Below are positions 45,056 through 55,500 of a stretch of 64,000 nt of DNA, piece by piece. Source of the stretch: Dipteris shenzhenensis. Taxonomy: Eukaryota > Polypodiophyta > Polypodiopsida > Gleicheniales. The stretch lies in the NCBI GenBank assembly GCA_047967505.1, contig CM106540.1; one strand, 5' to 3'. Position numbers and translations under genes: made by a program. The first letter of the stretch is position 1. Each line of letters begins with the position of its first letter. The notes under the pieces are model-generated. The model saw only the letters and a program-made list of their open reading frames with translations, made no database searches and had not been told where the DNA came from.

Positions 45056-45140
45056 CAGTATCTTGAATTTGGGGGAGAGAAGATTTCAATCCTCTCTAGA
45101 GCTTCAAACGAGGTCAATAACAACGTTATGATGGCCATAG
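45056..45140 (+). pseudogene. Fragment of the Ulp1-like gene, plus strand
   Basis: Reads QYLEFGGEKISILSRASNE then VNNNVMMA, nearly identical to the end of the N-terminal exon of copy A (20340-20260 on the minus strand), but in the opposite orientation and without flanking exons. A single transposed or retro-copied exon piece. Confidence 0.75.
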
Positions 45141-45372
45141 ATTGCAAATTGAAACACAAAACTTAGGCTTGCAGGTCGCACAAGCCCCTGACTGATTTGG
45201 GAGGTGATTTTAATAATTTGTGTACCTTGGTGGAGCTTTCTTGTTGGATGACTGCTACTGAAGGCCTGGGACAGGTAATTAGTAAGTTACTAGAAGGGGG
45301 AATAAAGAAAGACTAGAAGGGGAATGGGGCATTGGGGACTCTTCTAGAGGGTCCTAGGGAAGGTCAAGGTAA

Positions 45373-45385
45373 TTCTCGAAGGTTC
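45373..45385 (+). promoter_or_regulatory. Heat-shock element
   Basis: TTCTCGAAGGTTC is a perfect three-unit HSE (TTC-nn-GAA-nn-TTC), 140 bp upstream of the small heat-shock ORF and just ahead of a TATA-like box. It predicts heat-shock-factor control of that gene. Further GAA-type half sites (CTAGAAGG) lie at about 45290 and 45311. Confidence 0.85.
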
Positions 45386-45407
45386 TGGCTGGTGCTTCTT
45401 CTTCCTG

Positions 45408-45415
45408 TTTATATT
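45408..45415 (+). promoter_or_regulatory. Probable TATA box of the small heat-shock gene
   Basis: TTTATATT, 23 bp after the heat-shock element and about 110 bp before the ATG, which fits a short leader. Confidence 0.55.
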
Positions 45416-45524
45416 CTAACGATGAACTATGAATACCAACATTGCGTTTTTCAAAATTGCTATCAAACCCGTTTCTCTGAATTCCATTCTCAAGCTCTAT
45501 CTGATTCTCGATCTCGCCATCGCC

Positions 45525-46173
45525 ATGGAATTCTTGCTTCCCCGTGACCCCATCGTCAATGCCTTCCAGCTTCTCCACCAATTCCCCCCTGCCGATGACA
45601 AGACCGACCCCTCCCCCGCTCAGACTTACATGCGCGAGCGCAATGCCATGGCCAGTACTGCTGTCGACGTCAAGGAGTACCCCGACGCTTACGTTTTCGT
45701 TGCAGATATGCCTGGGCTCAAATCGACAGACATTAAGGTCGGGATTTTGATGTTGGCGATCTGTGGTATGATTATTAGTCGTGTGAAATGGATTAGGCTT
45801 ATCTGTCCTTCAGCATTCTAAAAGACAGGTGCCCTCTTCTCCTGAGAGTAATAGCGATCTGAACGAGAGCGATCTTTAAAATGTCATGGTGGCGGTCGTT
45901 GATTGTTAAAATGTCTCCTGAATGCAGGTTACAGTGGAGAACGAGAACATACTTGTGCTAACCGGGGAGAGAAAAAAGGAAGAGGAAACTGATGTGAAAG
46001 TCAAGTATCTGTCCATGGAGCGAAAGACTGGAAAATTCATGAGGAAATTCAGTCTCCCTGGTAATGCCGATTTAGAACACATATCAGCCGGCTGCAACGA
46101 TGGCGTCTTGACCGTCAAGGTGCCAAAGATCCCACCTCCTACTCCGAAAAAGATCAACATAAATGTTGCTTGA
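45525..46173 (+). CDS. Class II cytosolic small heat-shock protein (HSP20), two exons
   Basis: Exon 1 is 45525-45737 and exon 2 is 45928-46173. The phase-0 intron of 190 bp runs from GTCGGG to AATGCAG. The product is 152 residues, usual for the family. An ATP-independent chaperone that forms oligomers and holds heat-denatured proteins in the cytosol. Class II marks: [20 protein letters not shown] at the start of the alpha-crystallin domain, then [26 protein letters not shown], the consensus strand DGVLTVKV, and the tail [13 protein letters not shown] with an I-x-V oligomer motif. The start is the ATG giving MEFLLPRDP; an upstream in-frame ATG at 45429 adds an atypical extension across the probable leader. 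The intron is notable because many angiosperm class II genes lack one. No damage seen; the best candidate for an expressed gene here. Confidence 0.93.
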
Positions 46174-47328
46174 GACTGGATGATCAAACAATACTCTGGA
46201 GTTTCCAAGATGCACGACCTACTCCTAAACCTGTTGCAGATTTAAGTATGTGCTTTTTCCACTTTTTGAGTCTTGCTAAAATAGTGTTGATCCAGAATTA
46301 CAAATTTGTACCTTTTGAGTCTGGCTCAGAGTGCAAAGGTTTCTTGAATCTGGCTAAAATAGTGTGGATCAAGAGTTACAAACGATGTTTCTACTAGCAT
46401 TGGCGCATATGGTGAATTCAACAAACGTCCCTGGTTTGAATAATTGAATAATTCATAACCAACCAGGGGCATTCACAGCGTTTTGGCAAAATCTACTACC
46501 GTCCTTCGTGTTTTGTAATCTTGCAAGAAAACGGAACGTCCTTGAATAAGTGAGTTTTTAAGAAAGTTATGTAAACTAGCGAGAGAACACCAAAGTCGTT
46601 AAACGAGAAATTAAACTAGCTAGAGGATAATAAAATCATTTACGAGAGAAATTTATGTAACAGAGAGATTGAGCTATGTAAACGAGCGAGAGCTGAAGTC
46701 ATTTCCGAAAGATTTATATAAACTAGCGAGAGAACAACAAAGCCATTTAGGAAAAAATTTTAAAAAGTGAGGTTGAAAGTAAAGGAAGGAGATATATTTT
46801 TGTTCCTTCTTTATTTCTTTTTAAAAATTTTAAAAAGTGAGGTGGAAAGTAAAAGAAGGAGATATATTTTTGTTCCTTATTTATTTCTTTTTAAAATTTT
46901 TAACTAGAGTGCTTGGCCAGCTGGGATCTTGATGAATACTTCTCTCTTTTGCTATCTTGTTGAGGTTCACATGAGTCACATTGTCAGAAATGATGCAGAA
47001 GATTGATGTTCAATTGCATGCAACCTTTTTTAGAGATGTTGTTCATGTCGACAGTAAAACGTAGTTTTTCTTTTTTTCGGAGGAAGACAAATTCCTATTC
47101 TTTGCATTGTAAGCAAATCTATTGTCATTCCACTTCGAGCGAACGATGAGGAGATGTATTTCAGAAATGTATAAATAATAAATCAAAACGAAATTGAGCC
47201 TGAAGCATGCAACTGTGACAGGAAAAATCCAAACCCAAAGCTGCATTGCATGTACGACAGAAGTTCCAGCACCATTTGCAACTTCATTGGATCCCTTTTT
47301 TCGAAGGCACAAATGTTTATTTTTTGGG
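46174..47328. other. Downstream region with local repeats, no gene seen
   Basis: Includes the 3' flank of the heat-shock gene (a duplicated AATAGTGT(T/G)GATC phrase at 46282 and 46358) and the tandem repeats listed at 46560-46906. The rest lacks coding character. Confidence 0.6.
46560..46906. repeat. Degenerate ~50-60-bp repeats, then a 70-bp tandem repeat
   Basis: Phrases AAACTAGCGAGAGAACA(C/A)CAAAG and relatives recur at about 46572, 46613, 46680 and 46718. Then a 70-bp unit (TAAAAAGTGAGG(T/G)...GATATATTTTTGTTCC) starts at 46761 and 46831, with a partial third at 46891. Confidence 0.85.
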
Positions 47329-47735
47329 TCAAATTATGTTCCTACGCTTTAGGAAATAGTACTTCCGCGCTCTGCCCGGATGGCCCTCGAGCGTGTTGTA
47401 ACCTAATGGACCTACTGTGTTGTGGCTCCTTATGTAGTACTGCTCTAAAGTTCGTGCTTTGTCTACGGTGTCTGTTGTTTCCAAAACTTTGATTTCGAAA
47501 TTTTCTTCGAAGGGCTTGTAACGTTGCAAGTCCTCTTTCATTTTCGCCGGTGGTTTTTTATTGTGCTGTTTGATCCTCCGCGGCAGGTCCCCGTCGTGCT
47601 CCCTATGTACTTTCTGTTGTTGGGCTTGCACGTGATGCAGTAGACAACGAGGCTCGCGCGATTCCCTTGCGCGGGCGCTTCAGTGGAGGCTCCTCCTTCA
47701 TCTCGAGGCTCGCGTCTTTCAATGTCGTACCTGCG
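47329..47735 (-). pseudogene. GIY-YIG endonuclease domain
   Basis: After an acceptor near 47736 the frame reads a basic stretch, then LVVYCITCKPNNRKYIGST (the GIY...YIG pair as VYC...YIG). A frameshift near 47590 leads to LPRRIKQHN, KARTLEQYYIRSHNTVGPLG (catalytic Glu in LEQYYI), GYN and GHPGRARKYYF. Spacing and residues fit a GIY-YIG nuclease. Such domains occur in homing endonucleases, Penelope-like elements and UvrC. Its being part of the Helitron protein is inferred from order and strand. Confidence 0.7.
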
Positions 47736-47815
47736 TAAACATTGACAATTACGTTAGTCATCGAGGTTTTCGGTCTTTTTTTTTCCGTTTGACGTCCATA
47801 ATAGAATGCATTTAT

Positions 47816-48540
47816 TTACTTGCCCTGGTTTTTCTCTGTTGCCGTGAAAGGATCGTTTCCAATACCGAAGCGCTCCTCGTATAAGTCCCTGTCGAAAATA
47901 TACGTAAGCTTCTCCATTGTCGTCACCGGGTGCGTCGCATCGTGCGTCCCTCCAAATTGTTCCATGAATTGTTCGAGTATAGCCGTTGCTTGATCGCGCG
48001 TCGTGTCCCTCAGCAACTCCAAGGATACGTTGTACCCGTAATGCAGCAGCTCACACGCATACGCTGTGATCCCTTTCGTCTTCGTGTCTAGTAGCTTCTG
48101 CCCCTCCAGACTTTCCATCATCCTATCGGTCTCATCGAACTCAATGTCAAGCTCGACAAGGATCTCTTTGAGGAGTCCTGCAGGAGAAGTGCAATCCAGG
48201 ATGAGTTTGTTGTTCTTGCAACTCGTTAATTTTGTTTCTCAACTATTGCGGTTTTTTTTAATTTTCGGAAGCATTACGCACCATTTGCGAATCTCAAGCC
48301 TCCCGGCTCTCTTTTAGCTGGCAAACGCCTATTGCAGTTGTCAATGAAGTCGCGTAGTTCCGCATACGTGTTGAAGCCGTTGATGTAAGCTCCCGGACGT
48401 TCTCCTGCATTGTTTGCTAGCCGGAATTGCTTTGTGGTTAGGAAGAACCTCCTCTTTGCTGGTGGAGGTTTTGTTGCCTTCGCGTTGCTTTTGTATAGCG
48501 CAAATAGCTGCTTGCAGGCACGACTTATTACACCGTCTTT
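47816..48540 (-). pseudogene. Uncharacterised region linking helicase and nuclease
   Basis: Coding-like minus-strand segments: about 48435-48290 (NNAGERPGAYINGFNTYAEL, then RDFIDNCNRRLP) and about 48180-47816 (LVELDIEFDETDRMMESLEG onward). The latter ends at an AAGTAAAT donor-like site; the next acceptor TTTACGCAG is at about 47736. No domain recognised. The collinear order suggests exons of one protein C-terminal to the helicase. Confidence 0.5.
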
Positions 48541-48793
48541 TCAAATGAGCCGTCTTTTTAAATCTTCAAGAAAAAAAGATTCTTTCATGCTGGTGGAATT
48601 TACCTTGTCTGCGTCCATGTCTTATGCTGCAATGTCCCGAGCTTTATGATTCTCTGCACCTGTTCTCGACAACAGACAAGATATTAAAACCATTTTCCTT
48701 GCACGCATGTTTGACGCAACATATTCATGTCTTGCCTCTGCCTTTTTCAATCTCTAGTAGTGAATACCTTTATGCGCGTGGTTGTGTTGTCGG

Positions 48794-50170
48794 CTATGAG
48801 AACTCTCGTGGAATTGGTCTGAATATGTCTGGATGTGGGCAATGTAGTATGCGCAGCCTCGTTCTCTCAGTCACTTTGGACAACATCACGTATGCCAGGC
48901 CAGGGGCAAACACTCCTCGAAATATGAGCAGCGCTTTGTTGGATATGGTTGCGCCTTGGGATTTGTGTCCCGTGATAGCGTATGCTAGGGTCAGTGGAAA
49001 TGTGGACTTGTGGAACCATTTTCCATTTATTGCCTTTCGCTGATGCTTCGAGCGTCGTAATGTGAGCACGGCCGCTGTTGTGTCCACGACGACAGTGATA
49101 CCGTTGATTTCCCCACTGCTAGTTGCATTGATGCTCTTGATTTTGCACATTGCTCCATTTGCGGCACCTATTGCGAGGTCGATGTTTTCCGTTATCATTG
49201 CCTTCGCCCCCACACAAATTTTTCCTATCTCGTTGAAGCTTTTGTCCTCCAACCATTCTTTGAGAGCTGGTTCGCTCGCGGCGTTACTGTGTATTTGAAC
49301 ATGCACAATCGTCTCGGGAGTGTTGAATTTCTCCACAAGCTCATCGTTGAAGGTAGCAACATCGACTCTGTGTGTGCAAATGATGGTTGTTTCGGTATCG
49401 ATGAAGTGGCATGCACCTTCCTTGTCGACAATGCACTGCCTCGAACAGTCGGAAATCTCGTCAGTTGTGGGCGTCCTGAGTCTTATGGTATGCAAGAATG
49501 CCAGGAACGGCATGTCTCGTGCATGTCACACCGAGAATTGCATGTGGTACATTTTCCCTGCAGGCCAGTGCGCGGAGGACGTGATGTGGCACGGCTCGCA
49601 GAGATCCTCGCGGTGTTTGCAGACTGGTGGTAATTGTGCCAGGTCACCAAAAATTATCAGCATTTTGTGTCTGAATGGCTCATGCAATGTGCCATTAGTG
49701 ACATTGACGATTTGTCTTACCACGAGATCGAAAGTCATCCTTGTTAGCATGGACATCTCGTCAATGATGATCGCGTTGGCTTCCTTGATTGCGAGGTGTC
49801 GCTCATCCGTCTCATGGATGTTCAGTGGGTACTGACTGCTGCGCACAGGGATCTTGAATTGGTAGTATACAGTGGTTGCAATCCCGCTCAGTCGCGTCGC
49901 AGCCGCCCCTGTTGATGCACAGAGTATTGCCGTTTTGTTTTGCGCTACCAGATGCGAAACATAGTACCGTATCAAGAAGCTTTTGCCGCTACTTGGTGTT
50001 CCACAGACAACGTGCAGCCCCGAGCTTGTTGAAGCCAGGCTTTCGAAGACTCTTTGTTGTTCTACTGTCAATGCGGCATTGGCGACGGTGCGAAACTCGG
50101 CCATTTTTTGCAACATCCTCGCGCGTGTTGGCCCTTCGACGGTTTGATGGTCGATGTTAGGCGCTTCCAT
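48794..50170 (-). pseudogene. PIF1-family helicase of the Helitron
   Basis: Two open blocks in one frame, split by TGA at 49526-49528. N-terminal: Walker A GTPSSGKSFL, motif Ia ILCASTGAAATRLSG, Walker B IIIDEMSML, and FGDLAQLPPV. C-terminal: VGAKAMITENIDLAIGAANG, then FPLTLAYAITGHKSQGATI (motif V) and VMLSKVTERTRL (motif VI). It would unwind DNA in rolling-circle transposition. The two in-frame stops (50198 and 49526) lie in otherwise well-kept sequence. Confidence 0.88.
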
Positions 50171-50197
50171 CGGGCAGTCTCGGATGATCGCAACCTT

Positions 50198-50994
50198 TTA
50201 CAATATCATATTCATCAACTGGTCCGTGTGGTCAGTCGCTAGCAAGTTCCTTTGCGTGTATTCGGTCACATACATCTCGAGGTCCTCGTTGCTCAATATG
50301 AGGCCGCGCATTTGGCATTCGACAAAGTAGGATCCAGCTGTGTTGGCAGGTGATATGAGCTCCGTTTCATTCCTGAAGCTGAGTTTTCGCAAGAGCACGT
50401 TGTAGAAGTACCCCTCTGGTTGATGTCCAGGGTGGTAGTCAGTGAATCTGACTACTCGCTCACATTTTGCGATCCTGTTGCCGAAGAGGTCAAGACCGAC
50501 TGTTCCACATTGCGTTTCCTTGGGCTTTCGTATCACATATTGCCTATGGTAATCGTAGAACGTGCTCTCCTCGATGACGCTCGGTCTCCCGCAGTATATG
50601 TCCGGGTGCAAGGTGACGTTGTTGTTACGCGAGACGATGCGTTGTCTTAGAGATGGTGGCGAGGAGTCGACATCGTGAACGGTCTCGCTCCTTGTGATTG
50701 TTGGTATTTGCATGCAGTTTAGCACGGCCTCTGTTGGAGAGGTTGGTTTTGATAGGAGGCTCGCGGCGATGAGTTTCAGCTTTACTTCGTCGAGATGTTG
50801 CAACCCCAAACGTGAGGCGTCTTCTGAACGGATGTTCAGTTTGCCCATTGGTTCAGATTTCATCGTGTACTTGAGGAGGTAGTGAGAGATTGAAGAGTTT
50901 GTCACCCGCTGTATGTTCATGTGCGCACCCCACAACAGTAACACGGAAGGGTGGTAAGGGACGACGTTTTGGTGCTCATGTCCCGGCCGGTAAT
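50198..50994 (-). pseudogene. Helitron protein, region between Rep and helicase
   Basis: HQNVVPYHPSVLLLWGAHMN, then IQ...SISHYLLKYTMKSEP, is the hallmark that follows the HUH nickase in Helitron proteins (VVPYN...AHMNIQ...YL.KYMSK.EP). Further on come YCGRPSVIEESTFYDYHRQY, VRFTDYHPGHQPEGYFYNVLL and ECQMRGLI. The frame opens inside copia LTR sequence, so the first about 35 codons of the open frame are not Helitron. The frame ends at TAA 50198-50200, and the following helicase block is in the same frame. Confidence 0.8.
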
Positions 50995-51102
50995 AATGAA
51001 TGAAAAAGAAGAGTAGGGTGGTTCTGCACCCATCAAAACTTGTGTGGCTCTTTGTCTCTCTCTCTCCTTCTTCCGTTCTTGCTTCCGTTGAGAGCACTCT
51101 CA
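50995..51102 (+). repeat. Truncated 5' LTR of copia element 2
   Basis: Matches 56746-56853 from AATGAATGAAAAAGAAG onward with two differences by eye; the first 63 bp of the LTR are absent. Confidence 0.88.
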
Positions 51103-51104
51103 AC

Positions 51105-51116
51105 TGGTATCAGAGC
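51105..51116 (+). other. Primer binding site, tRNA-iMet
   Basis: Exact TGGTATCAGAGC two bases after the LTR remnant. Confidence 0.9.
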
Positions 51117-52542
51117 CCGGGTGATCTAGCTGAGCGTGCGTGAATGCTTGAAGCTGAGCAGCTCTGTGGGAGGAAGGAGAAGCTCTGTGGGAAGCTTTGT
51201 GGGTGACTTTACCTATATCCGAGTGTGTAGAGACCTTGGAGAAACCTTTGGAAAAGTCACTTTGGTTTTGCGAAGTGGTTTTGAGAGCCTGTTAAGAGTT
51301 TTCAAAGAAAAAGTCATTTTTTTGAGCTTTTCCCTGTTTCGTTCGATGACAGAGACTCCGTATTGACTTGTAGAGGCAACTATTGCTTGCTTTTGGTGTC
51401 CACTTCACTTCAAGAGCTTGGAAACACCTTCATTCTTGAATCTGGGATCATTTCATTGGATTTCTGACTCACTGTGTCAGTTTCTGCGTTTTTTGCCCGG
51501 GTGTTGGAACTCAAGTTTGGAGCAACCACTTGTAGATCTATCAGTTCTGGTGGACTCAGGAGGTACTATAACTTCTATGTTGCTCATCATTCACACTCCG
51601 GTGGAGTTTACAAATAGCTCTATTTCCAAAAACGTTTTTCAGTCCGTGTATTGGACCCAGTGATTGAGACCACGGTTTCCAAAACCGTTTGTCCCATTGC
51701 GTTCCAGACGCCCAAAAACCCCTACCTGTTAGTTCTTGCACGATTCGGTGGAGGATTTTCAGAGTTATAGATCTCTGTGTATTCGATTTTGTCTCTCTGT
51801 TATGCATTTTTCATTCTAAGGTTTTGAAACCTTAGATTTATGCCACATGGCAGTGGATGAGTGTTGACTCCCATTTCTCACTCATCGGTTGGGATTTTGG
51901 AGTTCTGGCAGAAGAGAGATATTTGCAGATTTTCTTGCTGAGTCCGATTATGCAATGGCGCCCATGTTTTGAGGCATCTCAGGTTCTATTTTCAGTAGCG
52001 GTCATTACCGTGGGACTATGATTTCTTGAGCATACCTTATGTAGATCACTCTGGTTGCAGTTTGAGCAGTGTGCACTCATTCGTGGTATGCATTGGGTTG
52101 CAGTGGATGATTTATAGGCCATTTGGATGCATTGCGGTCCTTATTGGATGCGTTGATAGGCCCAAATTGCCTTATGGGATGCTATTTTTTATGGACGCTT
52201 TGCACATTGATGCTATTTTATGCTGAGGGACAGCTTTGACACATTGCAGATGATGCACTGATAGTGTTATGCTCTCTTGGATGAGATATTATTGATGCAT
52301 ATGCCAGTGGACGGTGTTTATGATTGAGTCATTTGGCACTTATTGGCATTTTCTTTTGGGCCAGATTTGCTCATATGGATGCAAGTATATGCACATGAGT
52401 CAGATGCATCTTTTGATGCTTTGAGCTTTGAGTTTTTGGTGATATTTCAGTCTATTGTGGCATACACATTTGGATGCACCTGGTATTTGGTGTGATTCTT
52501 TCTTGCAGGTACTAGCATTTGGGATTTTGTTTCGTTTGCATC

Positions 52543-55500
52543 ATGGCATCCTCTTCCATGTCTGAAAAGGAGTTTTTCAACATTAAAAAGTTTGATGGGA
52601 CAAACTTTTCTTTGTGGAAAGAACAAATAAGGGATGTGCTTATTCAAAAGAAGAAAATTAAACCCTTGGCAAGGATTGAAGCTAAGCCTACAAATATGTC
52701 TGAGGATGATTGGAATGAGTTGGATGCATTAGCAAAGTCTTCTATTAGAATTCATCTTGCAGAGTCAGTTTATTTCACAGTAGTAAATGAGCAGACTACA
52801 GAAGATTTGTGGAAGAAACTGTGTGTCACTTATGAGAAGGAAACTGCCTCTAATAAAGTTTACCTCATGAAGAGGTTATTTGAGCTGTAGATGAAGTAAG
52901 GGGTCTCCATTGCTTCTCACTTGAATGAATTCAATATTATTTTCAGCCAGCTTCAGGCTCAGAAGATGAATTTTGATGTGGAGACTAAGGCAATATTTCT
53001 CTTATGTTCATTGCCATCCTCATGGATACCTTCCTATAGCTGTCAGTAACTCTGCACCTGGTGGAGTACTGAAATTTGATGATGTTGTGGGTAGCTTGTT
53101 GGTCGAGGAGATTAGACGGAAGTCTATGGATGGCAACAAGCAGGATGCAACCTTAAATGTGCAAAGGGGCAGATCACAGTTCAAGGGGAAGTCCCAAGAA
53201 AGAGGGAAGTCTCGTAGCAAATCCAGGGCACGGAACATTGAGTGTTACCACTGTGGCAAGAAGGGCCATATAAAAAAGGATTGCTACAAGCTAAAAAGAG
53301 AAGCTAAAAAGAGAGCAAAAGGATAAGAAAAAGAATACAAATTGGGGTGCAAATCAAAAGGAAGAGAGTCCAAGGGAGGACAAAGGAAAAGTGAAGATCG
53401 AGGAGATCAATGCAGTCACACATGATAGTCACAATGACGTTCTCTTCATGTCTACTTTATCTGCAGAGTTGCTTACCACTTCAGATGATGCATATTCCTA
53501 GGATTGGATTTTGGATTCTGGTGCTTCATTCCATGTTACTCCTCATAGGGAATGGTTCTCCACTTATGACAGTGGAAAGACAGGTTGTGTGCATCTTGGA
53601 AATGACTATGCATGTGACATAGTGGGAGCAAGTGACATAAAGTTTTCTTTCGCAAATGGGTCTGCATTTGTTTTGAAACATGTGAGACATGTGCCTAAGC
53701 TGACCAAGAGTCTTATTTCAGTGGGTCAGCTAGATGATGTTGGTTTCCACACCACTTTTGGCTTTTAGAGTTGAAAAATTTAGAAGGGCTCTATGCTTTT
53801 GGCCAGGGGTGCCAAGTGTGGGACTTTGTATCCCTTACATGTATTAGGGGTATTGGATCATGTTGTTGCAATAACCGAGCAGCCAAGCACTTCTTTGTGG
53901 CATTATAGGTTGGGGCACATGAGCCAGAATGGAATGAAACTTTTATGCCATTTGGGTTATGTACCGCATTTGAGTTTCTCTGATTTTGAATTTTGTGAGC
54001 ATTGTCTCTATGGGAAGCAGACTAAATCAGCCCATAAGAGAAGGGGAAAGAAAGAGTTTGAAATGCTTGATTTGGTGCATTCAGACGTATGTGGTCCCAT
54101 GCCTACATGGTCATTAGGCGGGGCTGAATACTATGTGACATTCATTGATGATGCAACTAGGAAAGTGTGGGCTTATGCTATAGCTCGGAAGAGTGATGTC
54201 TTCCAGGTATTTCAGAAATGGCTGGCCTTGGTTGAGAATCAGTTAGGTAGAACGCTTAAATGCCTACGGACTGACAATGGTGGAGAGTATCTCTCTCATG
54301 ACTTTCAGCATTTCTGTGATACACGTGGGATTAAGAGGGAGCTCACATCCCCTCGTACTCCAGAGCAAAATCCAGTTGCAGAAAAGATGAACCGTACCAT
54401 TCAAAAAAGGTTGCAATGCATGCTTTCCAATGGAAGTCTTTCTGGTGGTTTTTGGGCTGAGGCAATGAAGACTGCAGTGCATGTGATCAATAGATCACCT
54501 AGTAAGAGTTTGGATGGTGGTATTCCTGAAGAGGCATGGAGTGGCAAGAAGCCCTCTTACTCTCATTTGCATATATTTGGGTGTGAGGCATATGCACATG
54601 TGCCAAAAGAGCTTCGAAAGAAGCTAGATCCTAAGTCTAGGAAATGCATCTTTCTGGGTTATGGTGAAAGTGGAGAGATGGGCTATCGTCTCTGGGATCC
54701 AGAAGCAAAGAAGATCATACGCAGCCATGATGTGGTCTTCAATGAGAAGAAGATGCATAAGGCACCCATGAGGGATGTGGAAATGAGGAGAATCACTTTC
54801 CAGGATGTGAATCCACCTGCATATGTTGATAGACAGCAAGCTATCCATGCACCAAATGTGCAAGAAATGGTACCACCAAGTACTCCCATAGGTATACAAT
54901 CAAGGGTAGATGATGGATCTCTGATGGATCATCTATTGGTGGAAATGATGAGCCAAATGTGGCTGATATGCAAATGGGACAGCAAGCTGAAATGCCCTTG
55001 AGAAGATCATCTAGAGTGTCTAGACCGCCTGATAGGTTTGTTCCAGGGGTAGACTATGTGATGCTTATTGATTGCAGGAAGCCTTCTTATTACAGAGAGG
55101 CTATGATGCGTGAGGATCAACGCAAGTGGGAGTATGCTATGCAATCAGAGATGAGTTCACTTATGAAGAATAAGACTTGAAACTTGGTTTCTTTGCCACA
55201 TGGAAAAGAAGCATTGCCATGTAAATGGGTCTACAAAATGAAGGTCACAGGTGATGATCTGCCTAGGTACAAGGCCCATTTGGTTGCTAAAGGGTTCAAG
55301 CAAGAGAAGGGTGTGGACTTTGATGAGATATTCTCTCCGGTTGTGAAGATGACCACACTTAGATGCATGCTTGGACTAGTGGTAGTAGAGGATATGGAGC
55401 TTATGCAGATGGATGTCAAGACAGCTTTCTTGCATGGGGATTTGCATGAGGAAATTTACATGGTGCAGCCGGAAGGCTTTGAAGAAAAGGGCAAAGAGCA

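Larger units (their letters stand above)
47329..50994 (-). mobile_element. Helitron-type element remnant with a GIY-YIG nuclease
   Basis: Minus-strand coding blocks in order: Helitron N-terminal region after the Rep domain (50994-50198), PIF1-family helicase (50170-48794), an uncharacterised region (48540-47816) and a GIY-YIG nuclease (about 47735-47329). The Rep (HUH) domain is missing because the sequence is cut at 50995 by a copia LTR junction. The block is richer in G+C than its surroundings. Helitron termini (5' TC, hairpin and CTRR 3' end) could not be found by eye. In-frame stops show that it is not functional. Confidence 0.75.
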
